DNA of 64,000 bases. Source: Mycobacterium sp. AZCC_0083. GTDB lineage: Bacteria > Actinomycetota > Actinomycetes > Mycobacteriales > Mycobacteriaceae. Of this stretch, positions 7,975-16,111 are shown piece by piece (position 1 is the stretch's first letter; each line of letters opens with the position of its first letter). The DNA is taken from positions 62,290 through 126,289 of the forward strand of contig NZ_JACHGP010000018.1 of the NCBI RefSeq assembly GCF_014202335.1, in the 5' to 3' direction. The translations under genes and the position numbers were made by a program. A model generated the notes under the pieces. That model had not been told where the DNA came from and searched no databases. It worked only from the letters and a program-made list of their open reading frames with translations.

Positions 7975-9435
7975 ATGACTGCTGACTCCGTGACTTCCTC
8001 CGCAGGCCTCGGTGCCGAGTACGCCGACACCGCGAGCGCCGCGTACCGCGCGGCGTTGGAGGTCATCGAATCCGTCGAACCCCGTATCGCGGCCGCGACG
8101 CGCAAGGAGCTTGCCGACCAACGGGATTCGCTCAAGCTGATCGCCAGCGAGAACTACGCCTCGCCCGCGGTGCTGCTGACCATGGGCACCTGGTTCTCCG
8201 ACAAATACGCCGAGGGCACCATCGGGCACCGGTTCTACGCCGCCTGCCAGAACGTGGACACCGTCGAGGCGTTGGCCGCCGAGCATGCCCGCGAGTTGTT
8301 CGGCTCGCCGTACGCCTATGCACAGCCGCACTCCGGCATCGACGCCAACCTGGTCGCGTTCTGGGCCATCCTCGCCACCCGCATCGAAGCGCCGGGGCTG
8401 GCCGAGCTCGGCGCCAAGCACGTCAACGACCTCTCCGAGGCGGACTGGGAGACGCTGCGCGCCAAGCTGGGCAACCAGCGTCTGCTCGGCATGTCGCTGG
8501 ACACCGGCGGACACCTCACCCACGGCTTCCGGCCCAACATCTCCGGAAAGATGTTCCACCAGCGCAGCTACGGCACCGACCCGGAGACCGGGCTGCTCGA
8601 CTACGACGTCGTCGCCGCGGCCGCCCGCGAGTTCAAGCCGCTGATCCTGGTGGCGGGCTACTCGGCCTACCCGCGCCGGGTCAACTTCGCCAAGATGCGC
8701 GAGATCGCCGACGAGGTCGGCGCGACCCTCATGGTCGACATGGCGCACTTCGCCGGCCTGGTCGCGGGCAAGGTCTTCACCGGCGACGAGGACCCGGTGC
8801 CCCACGCCCACGTCACCACGACGACGACGCACAAGTCACTCCGCGGACCGCGCGGCGGGTTGGTGCTGGCCACCGAGGAGTACTCCGGCGCCGTCGACAA
8901 GGGCTGCCCGATGGTGCTCGGCGGACCGCTGAGCCACGTCATGGCCGCCAAGGCCGTCGCACTCGCCGAGGCCAGGCAGCCGTCGTTCCAGACCTACGCC
9001 CAGAACGTCGCCGACAACGCCAAGGCGCTGGCCGACGGGTTCCTCAAGCGCGACGCCCGGCTGGTCACCGGTGGCACCGACAACCACCTCGTGCTGCTCG
9101 ACGTCACGTCGTTCGGGCTGACGGGCCGTCAGGCCGAGTCCGCGCTGCTGGACGCGGGCATCGTCACCAACCGCAACTCCATCCCCAACGACCCCAACGG
9201 CGCCTGGTACTCCAGCGGCATCCGGTTCGGCTCCCCCGCGCTGACCACCAGGGGCTTCGGCGCCGACGACTTCGACCGCGTTGCCGAGCTGGTGGTCGAC
9301 GTGTTGAAGAACACCGAGCCGCACGCCACCTCGAAGGCCAAGTACACGCTGGCCGACGGAATGGCCGAGCGCGTGCATGCGGCGGCGGCCGAACTCCTGA
9401 ACGCGAATCCCCTGTACCCGGGGTTGTCGCTGTAG
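7975..9435 (+). CDS. glyA: Serine hydroxymethyltransferase, long form
   Basis: 486 residues from ATG 7975; an in-frame ATG at 7951 would add eight residues of intergenic character. It interconverts serine and glycine with tetrahydrofolate in the cytosol. Family motifs: LIASENYAS, DKYAEGTIGHRFY, the PLP-lysine segment TTTTHKSLRGPRGG (Lys287), and NHLVLLDV. Residues about 130-205 hold an insertion (EAPGLAELGAKHVNDL to TDPETGLLDYD) absent from the usual 420-residue enzyme, so it is longer than M. tuberculosis GlyA1 (426 residues) although it sits in the glyA1 position. Confidence 0.95.
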   Translation: MTADSVTSSAGLGAEYADTASAAYRAALEVIESVEPRIAAATRKELADQRDSLKLIASENYASPAVLLTMGTWFSDKYAEGTIGHRFYAACQNVDTVEALAAEHARELFGSPYAYAQPHSGIDANLVAFWAILATRIEAPGLAELGAKHVNDLSEADWETLRAKLGNQRLLGMSLDTGGHLTHGFRPNISGKMFHQRSYGTDPETGLLDYDVVAAAAREFKPLILVAGYSAYPRRVNFAKMREIADEVGATLMVDMAHFAGLVAGKVFTGDEDPVPHAHVTTTTTHKSLRGPRGGLVLATEEYSGAVDKGCPMVLGGPLSHVMAAKAVALAEARQPSFQTYAQNVADNAKALADGFLKRDARLVTGGTDNHLVLLDVTSFGLTGRQAESALLDAGIVTNRNSIPNDPNGAWYSSGIRFGSPALTTRGFGADDFDRVAELVVDVLKNTEPHATSKAKYTLADGMAERVHAAAAELLNANPLYPGLSL

Positions 9436-9510
9436 GTCCTGCGATCGGGTCCGTTGACACGCGGTACCCAGATTTCCGGGAACATGTGAATCCGGGTTAC
9501 AGTTACTTTC

Positions 9511-10338
9511 ATGGCAGATAAACCGGTCGCCAACGCGCTGATCCTCGAGCTCGAGCCGGTCGTGGACGAGAACCTGGCCCGCCACCTCGCAACCGAGGAA
9601 CTCTGGTACGCGCACGACTACGTGCCGTTCGACCAGGGTGAGAACTTCGCCTTCCTCGGCGGCACGGACTGGGATCCGTCCTCGGTGACGCTGCCCAAGC
9701 ACATCACCGACGCCCTCGAGATCCTGCTCATCACCAAGGACAACCTCGCCGGGTACCACCGGGAGATCGTCGAGCACTTCATCCTCGACGGGCGATGGGC
9801 CCGCTGGATCGGACGCTGGACCGCCGAGGAGCACCTGCACGCCGTCGCGCTGCGCAACTACCTGGTCGTGACCCGCGAGATCGACCCGTCCGCCAACGAG
9901 GACGTCCGCGTCGCCCACGTGATGAAGGGCTATCGCGCCGACACCTACAGCCAGATCGAGACACTCGTCTTCATGGCGTTCTTCGAGCGTGCCCACGCCG
10001 TGTTCTGCCGCAATCTGCAGGCGCAGATCGAGGAGCCGGTGCTGGCGGCCATGGTCGGCCGGATCGCCCTCGACGAGGAACGCCACGAGGAGTTCTTCGC
10101 GAACCTGGTCGCCCACCTCGTCGCCAACGACCGCGACGTGACCGTCGCGGCGATCGCCAAGCGCGCCGCCGCCATCGAACCGATCGGCGCGGACATTGAG
10201 GCCTATCAGGACAAGGTCCAGCTGGTCGCCGAGAGCGGCATCTTCGACGCCGCCGCGCTGAAGAAAGTCCTCTCCGACCGCATTACCGCATGGGGCGTCG
10301 CGGACGCTCCCGAGCTCGCGAAATTCGTCACCACGTAG
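9511..10338 (+). CDS. desA2: Acyl-[ACP] desaturase DesA2
   Basis: 275 residues, the length of M. tuberculosis DesA2 (Rv1094). Soluble di-iron ferritin-like desaturase; iron ligands are seen in WTAEEHLHA (EExxH) and in DEERHEEFF (DExxH), with further Glu in helices ITKDNLAGYHREIVEHF and QIETLVFMAFFERAH. The family introduces double bonds in ACP-bound fatty acids, in mycobacteria probably for mycolate precursors. A TTGACA at 9454 and TACAGT at 9499 lie in the 75-base gap after glyA but are too far apart to pair as one promoter. Confidence 0.95.
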   Translation: MADKPVANALILELEPVVDENLARHLATEELWYAHDYVPFDQGENFAFLGGTDWDPSSVTLPKHITDALEILLITKDNLAGYHREIVEHFILDGRWARWIGRWTAEEHLHAVALRNYLVVTREIDPSANEDVRVAHVMKGYRADTYSQIETLVFMAFFERAHAVFCRNLQAQIEEPVLAAMVGRIALDEERHEEFFANLVAHLVANDRDVTVAAIAKRAAAIEPIGADIEAYQDKVQLVAESGIFDAAALKKVLSDRITAWGVADAPELAKFVTT

Positions 10339-10414
10339 TTAACCGAGTGGACACATTTCGGCCACGGCGCGCCTGCGCGGCGCAATCCTCGCGTCGGGGG
10401 TAGCGTCGGTTTCG

Positions 10415-10546
10415 ATGGCCGACATGCTCTGCTATCCGGGCGGTATCCGTCGTTTCGACGAAGACGGGACCGGCCCCGGTCCTGGTACCGCGGTAACCGC
10501 CGAGGGAGTTCGTGCGGTGCCGCACGGGCCTAGGAGCGCCACGTGA
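10415..10546 (+). CDS. phoAT: PhoAT, short antitoxin ORF upstream of and overlapping phoH2
   Basis: A 43-residue ORF runs from ATG 10415 to a TGA that overlaps the phoH2 GTG start by four bases (GTGA), which implies translational coupling. Mycobacterial phoH2 is known to be preceded by a short overlapping antitoxin gene, phoAT, and position, size and overlap fit. The peptide begins MADMLCYPGGIRRFDEDG and is Gly/Pro-rich in the middle. Identity rests on arrangement rather than on a conserved domain. Confidence 0.75.
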   Translation: MADMLCYPGGIRRFDEDGTGPGPGTAVTAEGVRAVPHGPRSAT

Positions 10547-11856
10547 CTGATTCGTCCGTTCGGACCTATGTGCTCGACACCTCCGTGCTGCTGTCCGATC
10601 CCTGGGCGTGCACTCGGTTCGCCGAACACGAAGTCATCGTTCCATTGGTAGTCATCAGCGAATTGGAGGCCAAACGCCATCATCACGAGCTGGGCTGGTT
10701 CGCCCGCCAGGCGTTGCGGATGTTCGACGATTTGCGATTGGAACACGGACGGCTAGATCAACCGATTCCCATTGGCACGCAAGGCGGTACGCTGCAGATC
10801 GAGTTGAATCACAGCGACCCGACGGTGCTGCCCCTCGGCTTCCGGACCGACACCAACGACGCGCGGATCCTGACCTGCGCGGCCAACCTCGCGGCCGAGG
10901 GCAAGCAGGTGACGTTGGTCAGCAAGGACATTCCGTTGCGGGTCAAGGCGGGTGCGGTCGGCTTGGCCGCCGACGAGTACCACGCCCAGGACGTCATCAC
11001 GTCGGGCTGGACGGGGATGGCCGAGATCGACGTCGCCGCCGACGAGATCGACACGCTGTTCGCCGACGGTGAGATCGACCTGGCCGATGCACGTGATATG
11101 CCGTGCCACACGGGAATTCGCCTCCTAGGCGGAAATTCGCACGCACTGGGCCGGATCAACGCCGAGAAGAAGGTGCAGCTGGTCCGCGGTGATCGCGAGG
11201 TGTTCGGCCTCCGGGGAAGGTCAGCCGAACAACGCGTCGCCCTCGATCTGCTGCTCGACGAGTCGGTCGGCATCGTCTCGCTCGGCGGCAAGGCGGGCAC
11301 CGGCAAGTCGGCGCTGGCGTTGTGCGCGGGCCTGGAAGCCGTGCTCGAACGCCGCACGCAGCGCAAGGTCGTCGTCTTCCGGCCGCTGTACGCCGTCGGC
11401 GGCCAGGACCTCGGCTACCTGCCAGGCAGCGAGAGCGAGAAGATGGGCCCGTGGGCTCAGGCCGTCTTCGACACCTTGGAGGGGCTGGCCAGCCCGGCCG
11501 TGCTCGAAGAGGTGCTCTCCCGCGGCATGCTGGAGGTACTGCCGCTGACGCACATCCGCGGCCGCTCCCTGCACGACTCCTTCGTCATCGTGGACGAGGC
11601 CCAGTCGCTGGAACGCAACGTGCTGCTGACGGTGCTGTCCCGACTCGGCGCCGGGTCCCGCGTGGTGCTCACCCACGACGTGGCGCAGCGTGACAACCTG
11701 CGGGTCGGCCGCCACGACGGTGTCGCGGCCGTCATCGAGAAGCTGAAGGGTCACCCGCTGTTCGCCCACATCACGCTGCTGCGCAGTGAGCGTTCGCCGA
11801 TCGCGGCGCTGGTGACCGAGATGCTGGAGGAGTTCAGCCCCGGCGCATTGCCGTGA
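10543..11856 (+). CDS. phoH2: PhoH2: PIN-domain RNase fused to PhoH ATPase
   Basis: 437 residues. The N-terminal 130 residues form a PIN domain (YVLDTSVLLSDP with the first catalytic Asp, VISELEAKRHH, TNDARILTCAA, VSKDIPLR). The C-terminal PhoH domain has Walker A LGGKAGTGKSAL near residue 250 and Walker B DSFVIVDEAQSL. PhoH2 proteins are ATP-dependent RNA helicase/RNases acting as toxins with PhoAT. The GTG start overlaps the stop of the short gene before it. Same place as Rv1095. Confidence 0.95.
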   Translation: MTDSSVRTYVLDTSVLLSDPWACTRFAEHEVIVPLVVISELEAKRHHHELGWFARQALRMFDDLRLEHGRLDQPIPIGTQGGTLQIELNHSDPTVLPLGFRTDTNDARILTCAANLAAEGKQVTLVSKDIPLRVKAGAVGLAADEYHAQDVITSGWTGMAEIDVAADEIDTLFADGEIDLADARDMPCHTGIRLLGGNSHALGRINAEKKVQLVRGDREVFGLRGRSAEQRVALDLLLDESVGIVSLGGKAGTGKSALALCAGLEAVLERRTQRKVVVFRPLYAVGGQDLGYLPGSESEKMGPWAQAVFDTLEGLASPAVLEEVLSRGMLEVLPLTHIRGRSLHDSFVIVDEAQSLERNVLLTVLSRLGAGSRVVLTHDVAQRDNLRVGRHDGVAAVIEKLKGHPLFAHITLLRSERSPIAALVTEMLEEFSPGALP

Positions 11857-11866
11857 TCTAAGCGGC

Positions 11867-11918
11867 TTGTGCACGCGCAGTTGCGTTCGCCGCGCTCGCC
11901 GCGACTGCGCGTGCACAA
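11867..11918. terminator. 19-bp inverted repeat after phoH2
   Basis: Arms 11867-11885 and 11900-11918 pair over 19 positions with one G-U, with a 14-base loop. It begins 11 bases after the phoH2 stop and ends 24 bases before the deacetylase start, so it may separate the two genes transcriptionally. The outer part (TTGTGCACGC / GCGTGCACAA) is the same as in the hairpin at 5706-5740. Confidence 0.6.
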
Positions 11919-11942
11919 ATCGCCAATCGGTAGGCTGCCAGT

Positions 11943-12824
11943 GTGCGAAAGCGGCCCGAAGGCGTGTCCTGGTCGTACTGGCGCATGCTGATCGGCGTGT
12001 GCGCGGGCATCGCCGTCGTGGTCATCGGCGGGTTCACGGGCCACGTCAAGCAAGCCAAGGCCGACGACGTCGACTGCGCACAGGTCAAGTGCATCGCGCT
12101 GACGTTCGACGACGGGCCGAGCCCGTACACCGATCGGCTGCTGCAGATCCTGAAGGACAACGACGCCAAGGCGACGTTCTTCCAGATCGGCAACAAGGTG
12201 GCCGCCAACCCGGAGGGGTCGAAGCGCGTCGTCGAAGCGGGCATGGAACTGGGCAACCACACGTGGGAACACCCGAACATGACGACCATTCCGCCCGAGG
12301 ACATCCCCGCGCAGTTCAGCAAGGCCAGCGATGCGATCGAGGCGGCCACGGGTCAGCGGCCCAAGCTCGTTCGCACGGCCGGTGGCCTGATCAACGACCA
12401 GGTGCTATCCGAGGCCAAGAAGCAGGGCCTGGCCGACATCAACTGGGACGTCATCCCGTTCGACTGGGCCAACGACGCCAACACCGGCGCCACCCGCTTC
12501 ATGTTGATGAGCCAGATCAAGCCGCACTCGGTGGTGCTGTTCCACGACACCTACTCGTCGACCGTCGACCTGGTGGAACAGTTCATCCCGGTGCTCAAGC
12601 ACAACGGCTATCACCTGGTCACGGTCAGCCAGATGATCGGTCCGCGCGAGCCGGGCAGCAGCTACGGCAGCCGGGACAACGGGCCGGCGTCCAACGACCT
12701 GCTCGACATCCCACCCGCGGAGATCCCGTCGTTGCCGAACACGCCGTCGCCCGCGCCGATGCCGAACATCCCGATCACCGACATCCCTGGCGCGAATTCC
12801 GGCGGTGTCAACAACGGGGCCTGA
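11943..12824 (+). CDS. Polysaccharide (peptidoglycan) deacetylase, membrane-anchored
   Basis: 293 residues in the position of Rv1096, a peptidoglycan deacetylase. Residues 14-32 form a signal anchor (MLIGVCAGIAVVVIGGF). The NodB fold follows: TFDDGPSPYTD (catalytic Asp and metal Asp), GNHTWEHPNM with the HxxxH metal ligands, LVRTAGG in the place of the usual RPPYG, and VVLFHDTY. A Pro-rich C-terminal tail of about 60 residues is likely disordered. It would remove acetyl groups from envelope glycans outside the cytoplasmic membrane. It is the last gene of the conserved chromosomal block. Confidence 0.92.
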   Translation: MRKRPEGVSWSYWRMLIGVCAGIAVVVIGGFTGHVKQAKADDVDCAQVKCIALTFDDGPSPYTDRLLQILKDNDAKATFFQIGNKVAANPEGSKRVVEAGMELGNHTWEHPNMTTIPPEDIPAQFSKASDAIEAATGQRPKLVRTAGGLINDQVLSEAKKQGLADINWDVIPFDWANDANTGATRFMLMSQIKPHSVVLFHDTYSSTVDLVEQFIPVLKHNGYHLVTVSQMIGPREPGSSYGSRDNGPASNDLLDIPPAEIPSLPNTPSPAPMPNIPITDIPGANSGGVNNGA

Positions 12825-13417
12825 CGACCGCGTGACGACAACACCGCAGCTCGGATGCGTGCGATACCGACATTCGAGTAGCCCACTACTCTAGTCCGGG
12901 CGGGTCCACAGAGGTAACACTGGCGGCATGGCAACTCCACCGTGGCCGGGCACTCGTCGGCGACGGGTGTGCGACCACACCGATGTCGCGGGCTCCGCCA
13001 TGCGCTCGACGTCGGTCCGTCGAAGTCCGTCCAGAACTGCGGTCTCCGGAAGCGGGCCCGGGAATTCTACGTCGTCATTCGTGCGAGTTACCTGTGTATT
13101 TGCTATGACTAAACAGGGCGGTTGGCTTGCGGGTGGCGTTCGCGTTGTGGCGAAAGGTCGGACAAACGGATGATTGCGCTGAGTTGCGACCGCAGGCAGA
13201 TCTGTATGCGCCCGAAGCTGCGCGATGAACACGAACAGCGACCGTCAACGTGACCGCGTCAAGGGTCCTGTCGGCCTCGGCTGAGGGCATCACTTCACCG
13301 GATGATTCGGGTGGAGCAATCAGCTGCCGGCCGGTCTCACTCCGCGCGACGAAATCAATCGCACTCGGCACGTCGCACGCCGTACGCCGCATGCGGCGCC
13401 ATGGTCAGCAGGTGCCG
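12825..13417. other. 593-base gene-free junction between core block and accessory region
   Basis: No convincing gene is present: short frames here have poor start signals and arginine/serine-rich shadow translations. It holds the GAGTAG dyad at 12876-12891 and a locally AT-rich stretch around 13070-13110. This is where the order conserved with M. tuberculosis ends. No att site, tRNA or inverted transposon end was recognised. Confidence 0.6.
12876..12891. promoter_or_regulatory. GAGTAG-N4-CTACTC palindrome, copy 1
   Basis: GAGTAG CCCA CTACTC, a 16-bp dyad identical in both half-sites to those at 38597-38612 and 41167-41182, which stand before two secreted-protein genes. Here it lies 52 bp after the deacetylase stop; what it controls is unclear, since the next confident start is at 13418. 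Confidence 0.55.
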
Positions 13418-16066
13418 ATGGACGCGGTTGCCGCGGGGTTGACCTCGCCGAGTACGAGTGGCCCACTCGTCGAGCGTGACGGAGTGTTGGCGGAGCTGGC
13501 CGAGTATGCCGACTCCGGTCTGTGGGGTGCCGGCCGTCTCGTCGTGATTCGAGGCGAGGCCGGGATCGGCAAATCGTCGGTGGTGCGCGCCTTCTGTGAC
13601 GACTTCCGTAGTGGCACAGTAGCCGTCAGCCATTGCGATCCGGTGTCGGCGCCGGTTCCGCTTGGACCAATTCTTGGCTTGTGTGATTGCCTCGATCAGG
13701 ACGTCCGCGCGCGGCTCGAGGGTGCGATCAGCGGCGAGGCGGGGGCGGGCGGTGTTCCGTACGCAGTCGCGTCGGCGCTCGCGGCCACCGCGCCACTGGT
13801 CTGGGTCATCGAGGACGTGCACTGGGCCGATAGCGCCACTCTGGACGTGCTGCGTTATGTGACACGGCGATTGGCCCGGATGCCGGTGTTGCTGGTGGTG
13901 ACCTACCGCGACGACGAGGTCGGCCTGCGACATCCGCTGACGGTGGCGTTGGGTGACGTCGTCGGTTCGCAAGCCGTGGTGCGGATCGACCTGTCGCTGT
14001 TGAGTCTGTTCGGAGTACGCGCCCTCGCTGCGGCGCATCTGGACGTCGACGTTGCGGAGTTGCACCGGGTGACGGGAGGCAATCCGTTCCTGGTGACCGA
14101 GGCTCTGGCGGCTGGTTGGGCTAGCGATACGCCGGTAGCGGTTCGGTATTTGATGGGAGAACGACTGGCCCAGCTCAGCCCGAGCGGGCGGGCTGCAGCT
14201 AACGCGGTCGCAGTGCTGGGCCCCGACGCCACCGCGGATGTGGTTGACCGAGTGGCGCCGCATGAGGGTGACGGGGTTGCCGAGTGCGTGTCGGCCGGGA
14301 TTTTGCATCTGGTCGGCGAACGTCTGGTGTTCCGTCACGAATTGGCCCGGCGTGCGGTATGTGGGGTTATTCCACCTGATCATCGCCGAGCGTTGCATGC
14401 AGCGGTGTTGGCCGCTCTGGAGTCGACATTGTCGGAGCGAGAAATCCTGCCGCAGTTGGCATTTCACGCTGAGGAAGCCGGCGACACAGCTGCGGTGTTG
14501 CGATATGCCCCTGCTGCGGCCGATCATGCCGCCGCGCTCGGTGCGCACCGCCAAGCCGTTGATCAGTACGCCCGGGCTCTGCGGCATGCCGGCGGTGTGT
14601 CGACGGAGGTCCGTGCCCAATGGTGGGAGGGCCGTAGCCACGCAGCGTACTTGTGCGGGTTGCGTGAACAGGCCGTTCAGTCGATGAGTGAAGCGGCCAC
14701 ATTACGCCGCGAGGTACGCGACGATCTGCGCGAAGGCGATGATTTACGCCTTCTTTCCCATCGGCTATATCCCCTCGGATCTGTTGCTGCGGTCCGAGAA
14801 CTCGCCGACCGGGCGGTCGGGTTGCTGGAGCCGCTGGGAGCTACCCCTGAGTTGGCCTGGGCGTACGCCAACCGCGCACAGCTGGCATGCCTGACCTATG
14901 GTCATTCTGCGGTGGCCGACGATGCGCCGAAAGCGATACACCTCGGTCGCACGTCAGGTGCGTCGGTAGCGACGATGTGGGCCAAGGCATTCGAGGCCAT
15001 CTCCATGGTTACCCGCTGCGCTGCCGATTGGTCGGCATTCGATGCGGTGTGGCAGGACGTGAAGTCGGATCCGGCGGCGGTCGAGGCCGCGGGTGTTACG
15101 GCCGTCATGGCGTCCTGGGTGGCCATGCAACATCATGATCGAGCCGCCGCCGAGCGGTATCTCCTCGACCCGACAGACTTTTTCGGCGAACACACCTTGC
15201 CAGGTTTTTGGCTGATCCGGCAGGGCACGCTCGCGCTTTTGGCACTCGATGCCGGGCAATGTGCGGAGGCCGAGACGTTGGCGGTCAACGTCCTCGACCG
15301 GGCCGACCTGACCCCGCTGCACTATCTGCAGGCCCAGGTGGCGGCCGCCACGGTGCGCGCACGCGCGGGACGCGGTGACGTATGGCCGCTGCTCGACCAG
15401 GCGCTGGCCAGTCATGATCGCGAAGACGTGATGCGCACCGGGATCATTTGGGCGGCGCGCATCGAGGCCGCGTGGCTCGCCGGTGACAAGGCATCCGCCC
15501 GGGTTGAAGCTGAGCGGGCGTTGTCGATGCTGACCGACGAGGTCGACCGCTGGGTGGTGGGTCGGATCGGCGCCTGGGCGCAGATCGTCGGTATCGAGCA
15601 GCCGGCCCTGCCGGCGCTCCCGGCAGGGCCGTACGCGCGTCAGCTCAGAGGTGACTGGCTGGGCGCGGCCACCGAATGGGACCGATTGGGCTGCCCCTAC
15701 CAGGCGTCGATTGCGCGGCTGCACGCCGGCGCTAGCGACGTCGCCGAGGCCGGTCTCACGGCGCTCGAATCCCTCGGCGCACATGCTGCGGTGGCGATTG
15801 CTCGGGCCATGGTGCGGGCGCACGGTCGTCTGGCCCAACCCGGACTCGACGATTTCAAACTCAGCAGCCGGCAGTGGCAGGTTGCCGAGCTACTCGTCGC
15901 GCAGTGCACCGACCGGGAAATCGCCGACGCGTTGGGCATCACCCCCAAGACCGCTAGTCATCACGTGTCGGCGATTCTGGCCAAGCTCGGGGTGCGCACG
16001 CGTGCGGCGGCACGCCACCGGGTGCTGGAATCCCGCGACCGTCGGTACATGGTGGCGAGCGCGTGA
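13418..16066 (+). CDS. LAL-type transcriptional regulator (AAA ATPase + LuxR HTH), copy 1
   Basis: 882 residues from ATG 13418 (AGCAGGTG upstream); an in-frame start at 13250 would add an unlikely leader. N-terminal AAA-type module: GPLVERDGVL, P-loop RGEAGIGKSSVV near residue 45, Walker B-like LVWVIEDVHWAD. The middle 500 residues are TPR-like helical repeats. The C-terminus is a LuxR/FixJ HTH (LSSRQWQVAELLVAQCTDRE, ALGITPKTASHHVSAILAKLGV). LAL proteins bind DNA under control of ATP and an inducer at the TPR part. It is followed after 45 bases by a paralogue. Target genes are not shown by the sequence. Confidence 0.9.
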   Translation: MDAVAAGLTSPSTSGPLVERDGVLAELAEYADSGLWGAGRLVVIRGEAGIGKSSVVRAFCDDFRSGTVAVSHCDPVSAPVPLGPILGLCDCLDQDVRARLEGAISGEAGAGGVPYAVASALAATAPLVWVIEDVHWADSATLDVLRYVTRRLARMPVLLVVTYRDDEVGLRHPLTVALGDVVGSQAVVRIDLSLLSLFGVRALAAAHLDVDVAELHRVTGGNPFLVTEALAAGWASDTPVAVRYLMGERLAQLSPSGRAAANAVAVLGPDATADVVDRVAPHEGDGVAECVSAGILHLVGERLVFRHELARRAVCGVIPPDHRRALHAAVLAALESTLSEREILPQLAFHAEEAGDTAAVLRYAPAAADHAAALGAHRQAVDQYARALRHAGGVSTEVRAQWWEGRSHAAYLCGLREQAVQSMSEAATLRREVRDDLREGDDLRLLSHRLYPLGSVAAVRELADRAVGLLEPLGATPELAWAYANRAQLACLTYGHSAVADDAPKAIHLGRTSGASVATMWAKAFEAISMVTRCAADWSAFDAVWQDVKSDPAAVEAAGVTAVMASWVAMQHHDRAAAERYLLDPTDFFGEHTLPGFWLIRQGTLALLALDAGQCAEAETLAVNVLDRADLTPLHYLQAQVAAATVRARAGRGDVWPLLDQALASHDREDVMRTGIIWAARIEAAWLAGDKASARVEAERALSMLTDEVDRWVVGRIGAWAQIVGIEQPALPALPAGPYARQLRGDWLGAATEWDRLGCPYQASIARLHAGASDVAEAGLTALESLGAHAAVAIARAMVRAHGRLAQPGLDDFKLSSRQWQVAELLVAQCTDREIADALGITPKTASHHVSAILAKLGVRTRAAARHRVLESRDRRYMVASA

Positions 16067-16111
16067 TCTGGCCGGACGTCCGTTGACCAGCACCCGGAAT
16101 TCTTTGGCGCC

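Noticed and set aside
12891..13232. 113-residue minus-strand frame in the junction
   Set aside because: Poor ribosome site, no domain, overlaps the GAGTAG dyad region and an opposite frame of equal quality.
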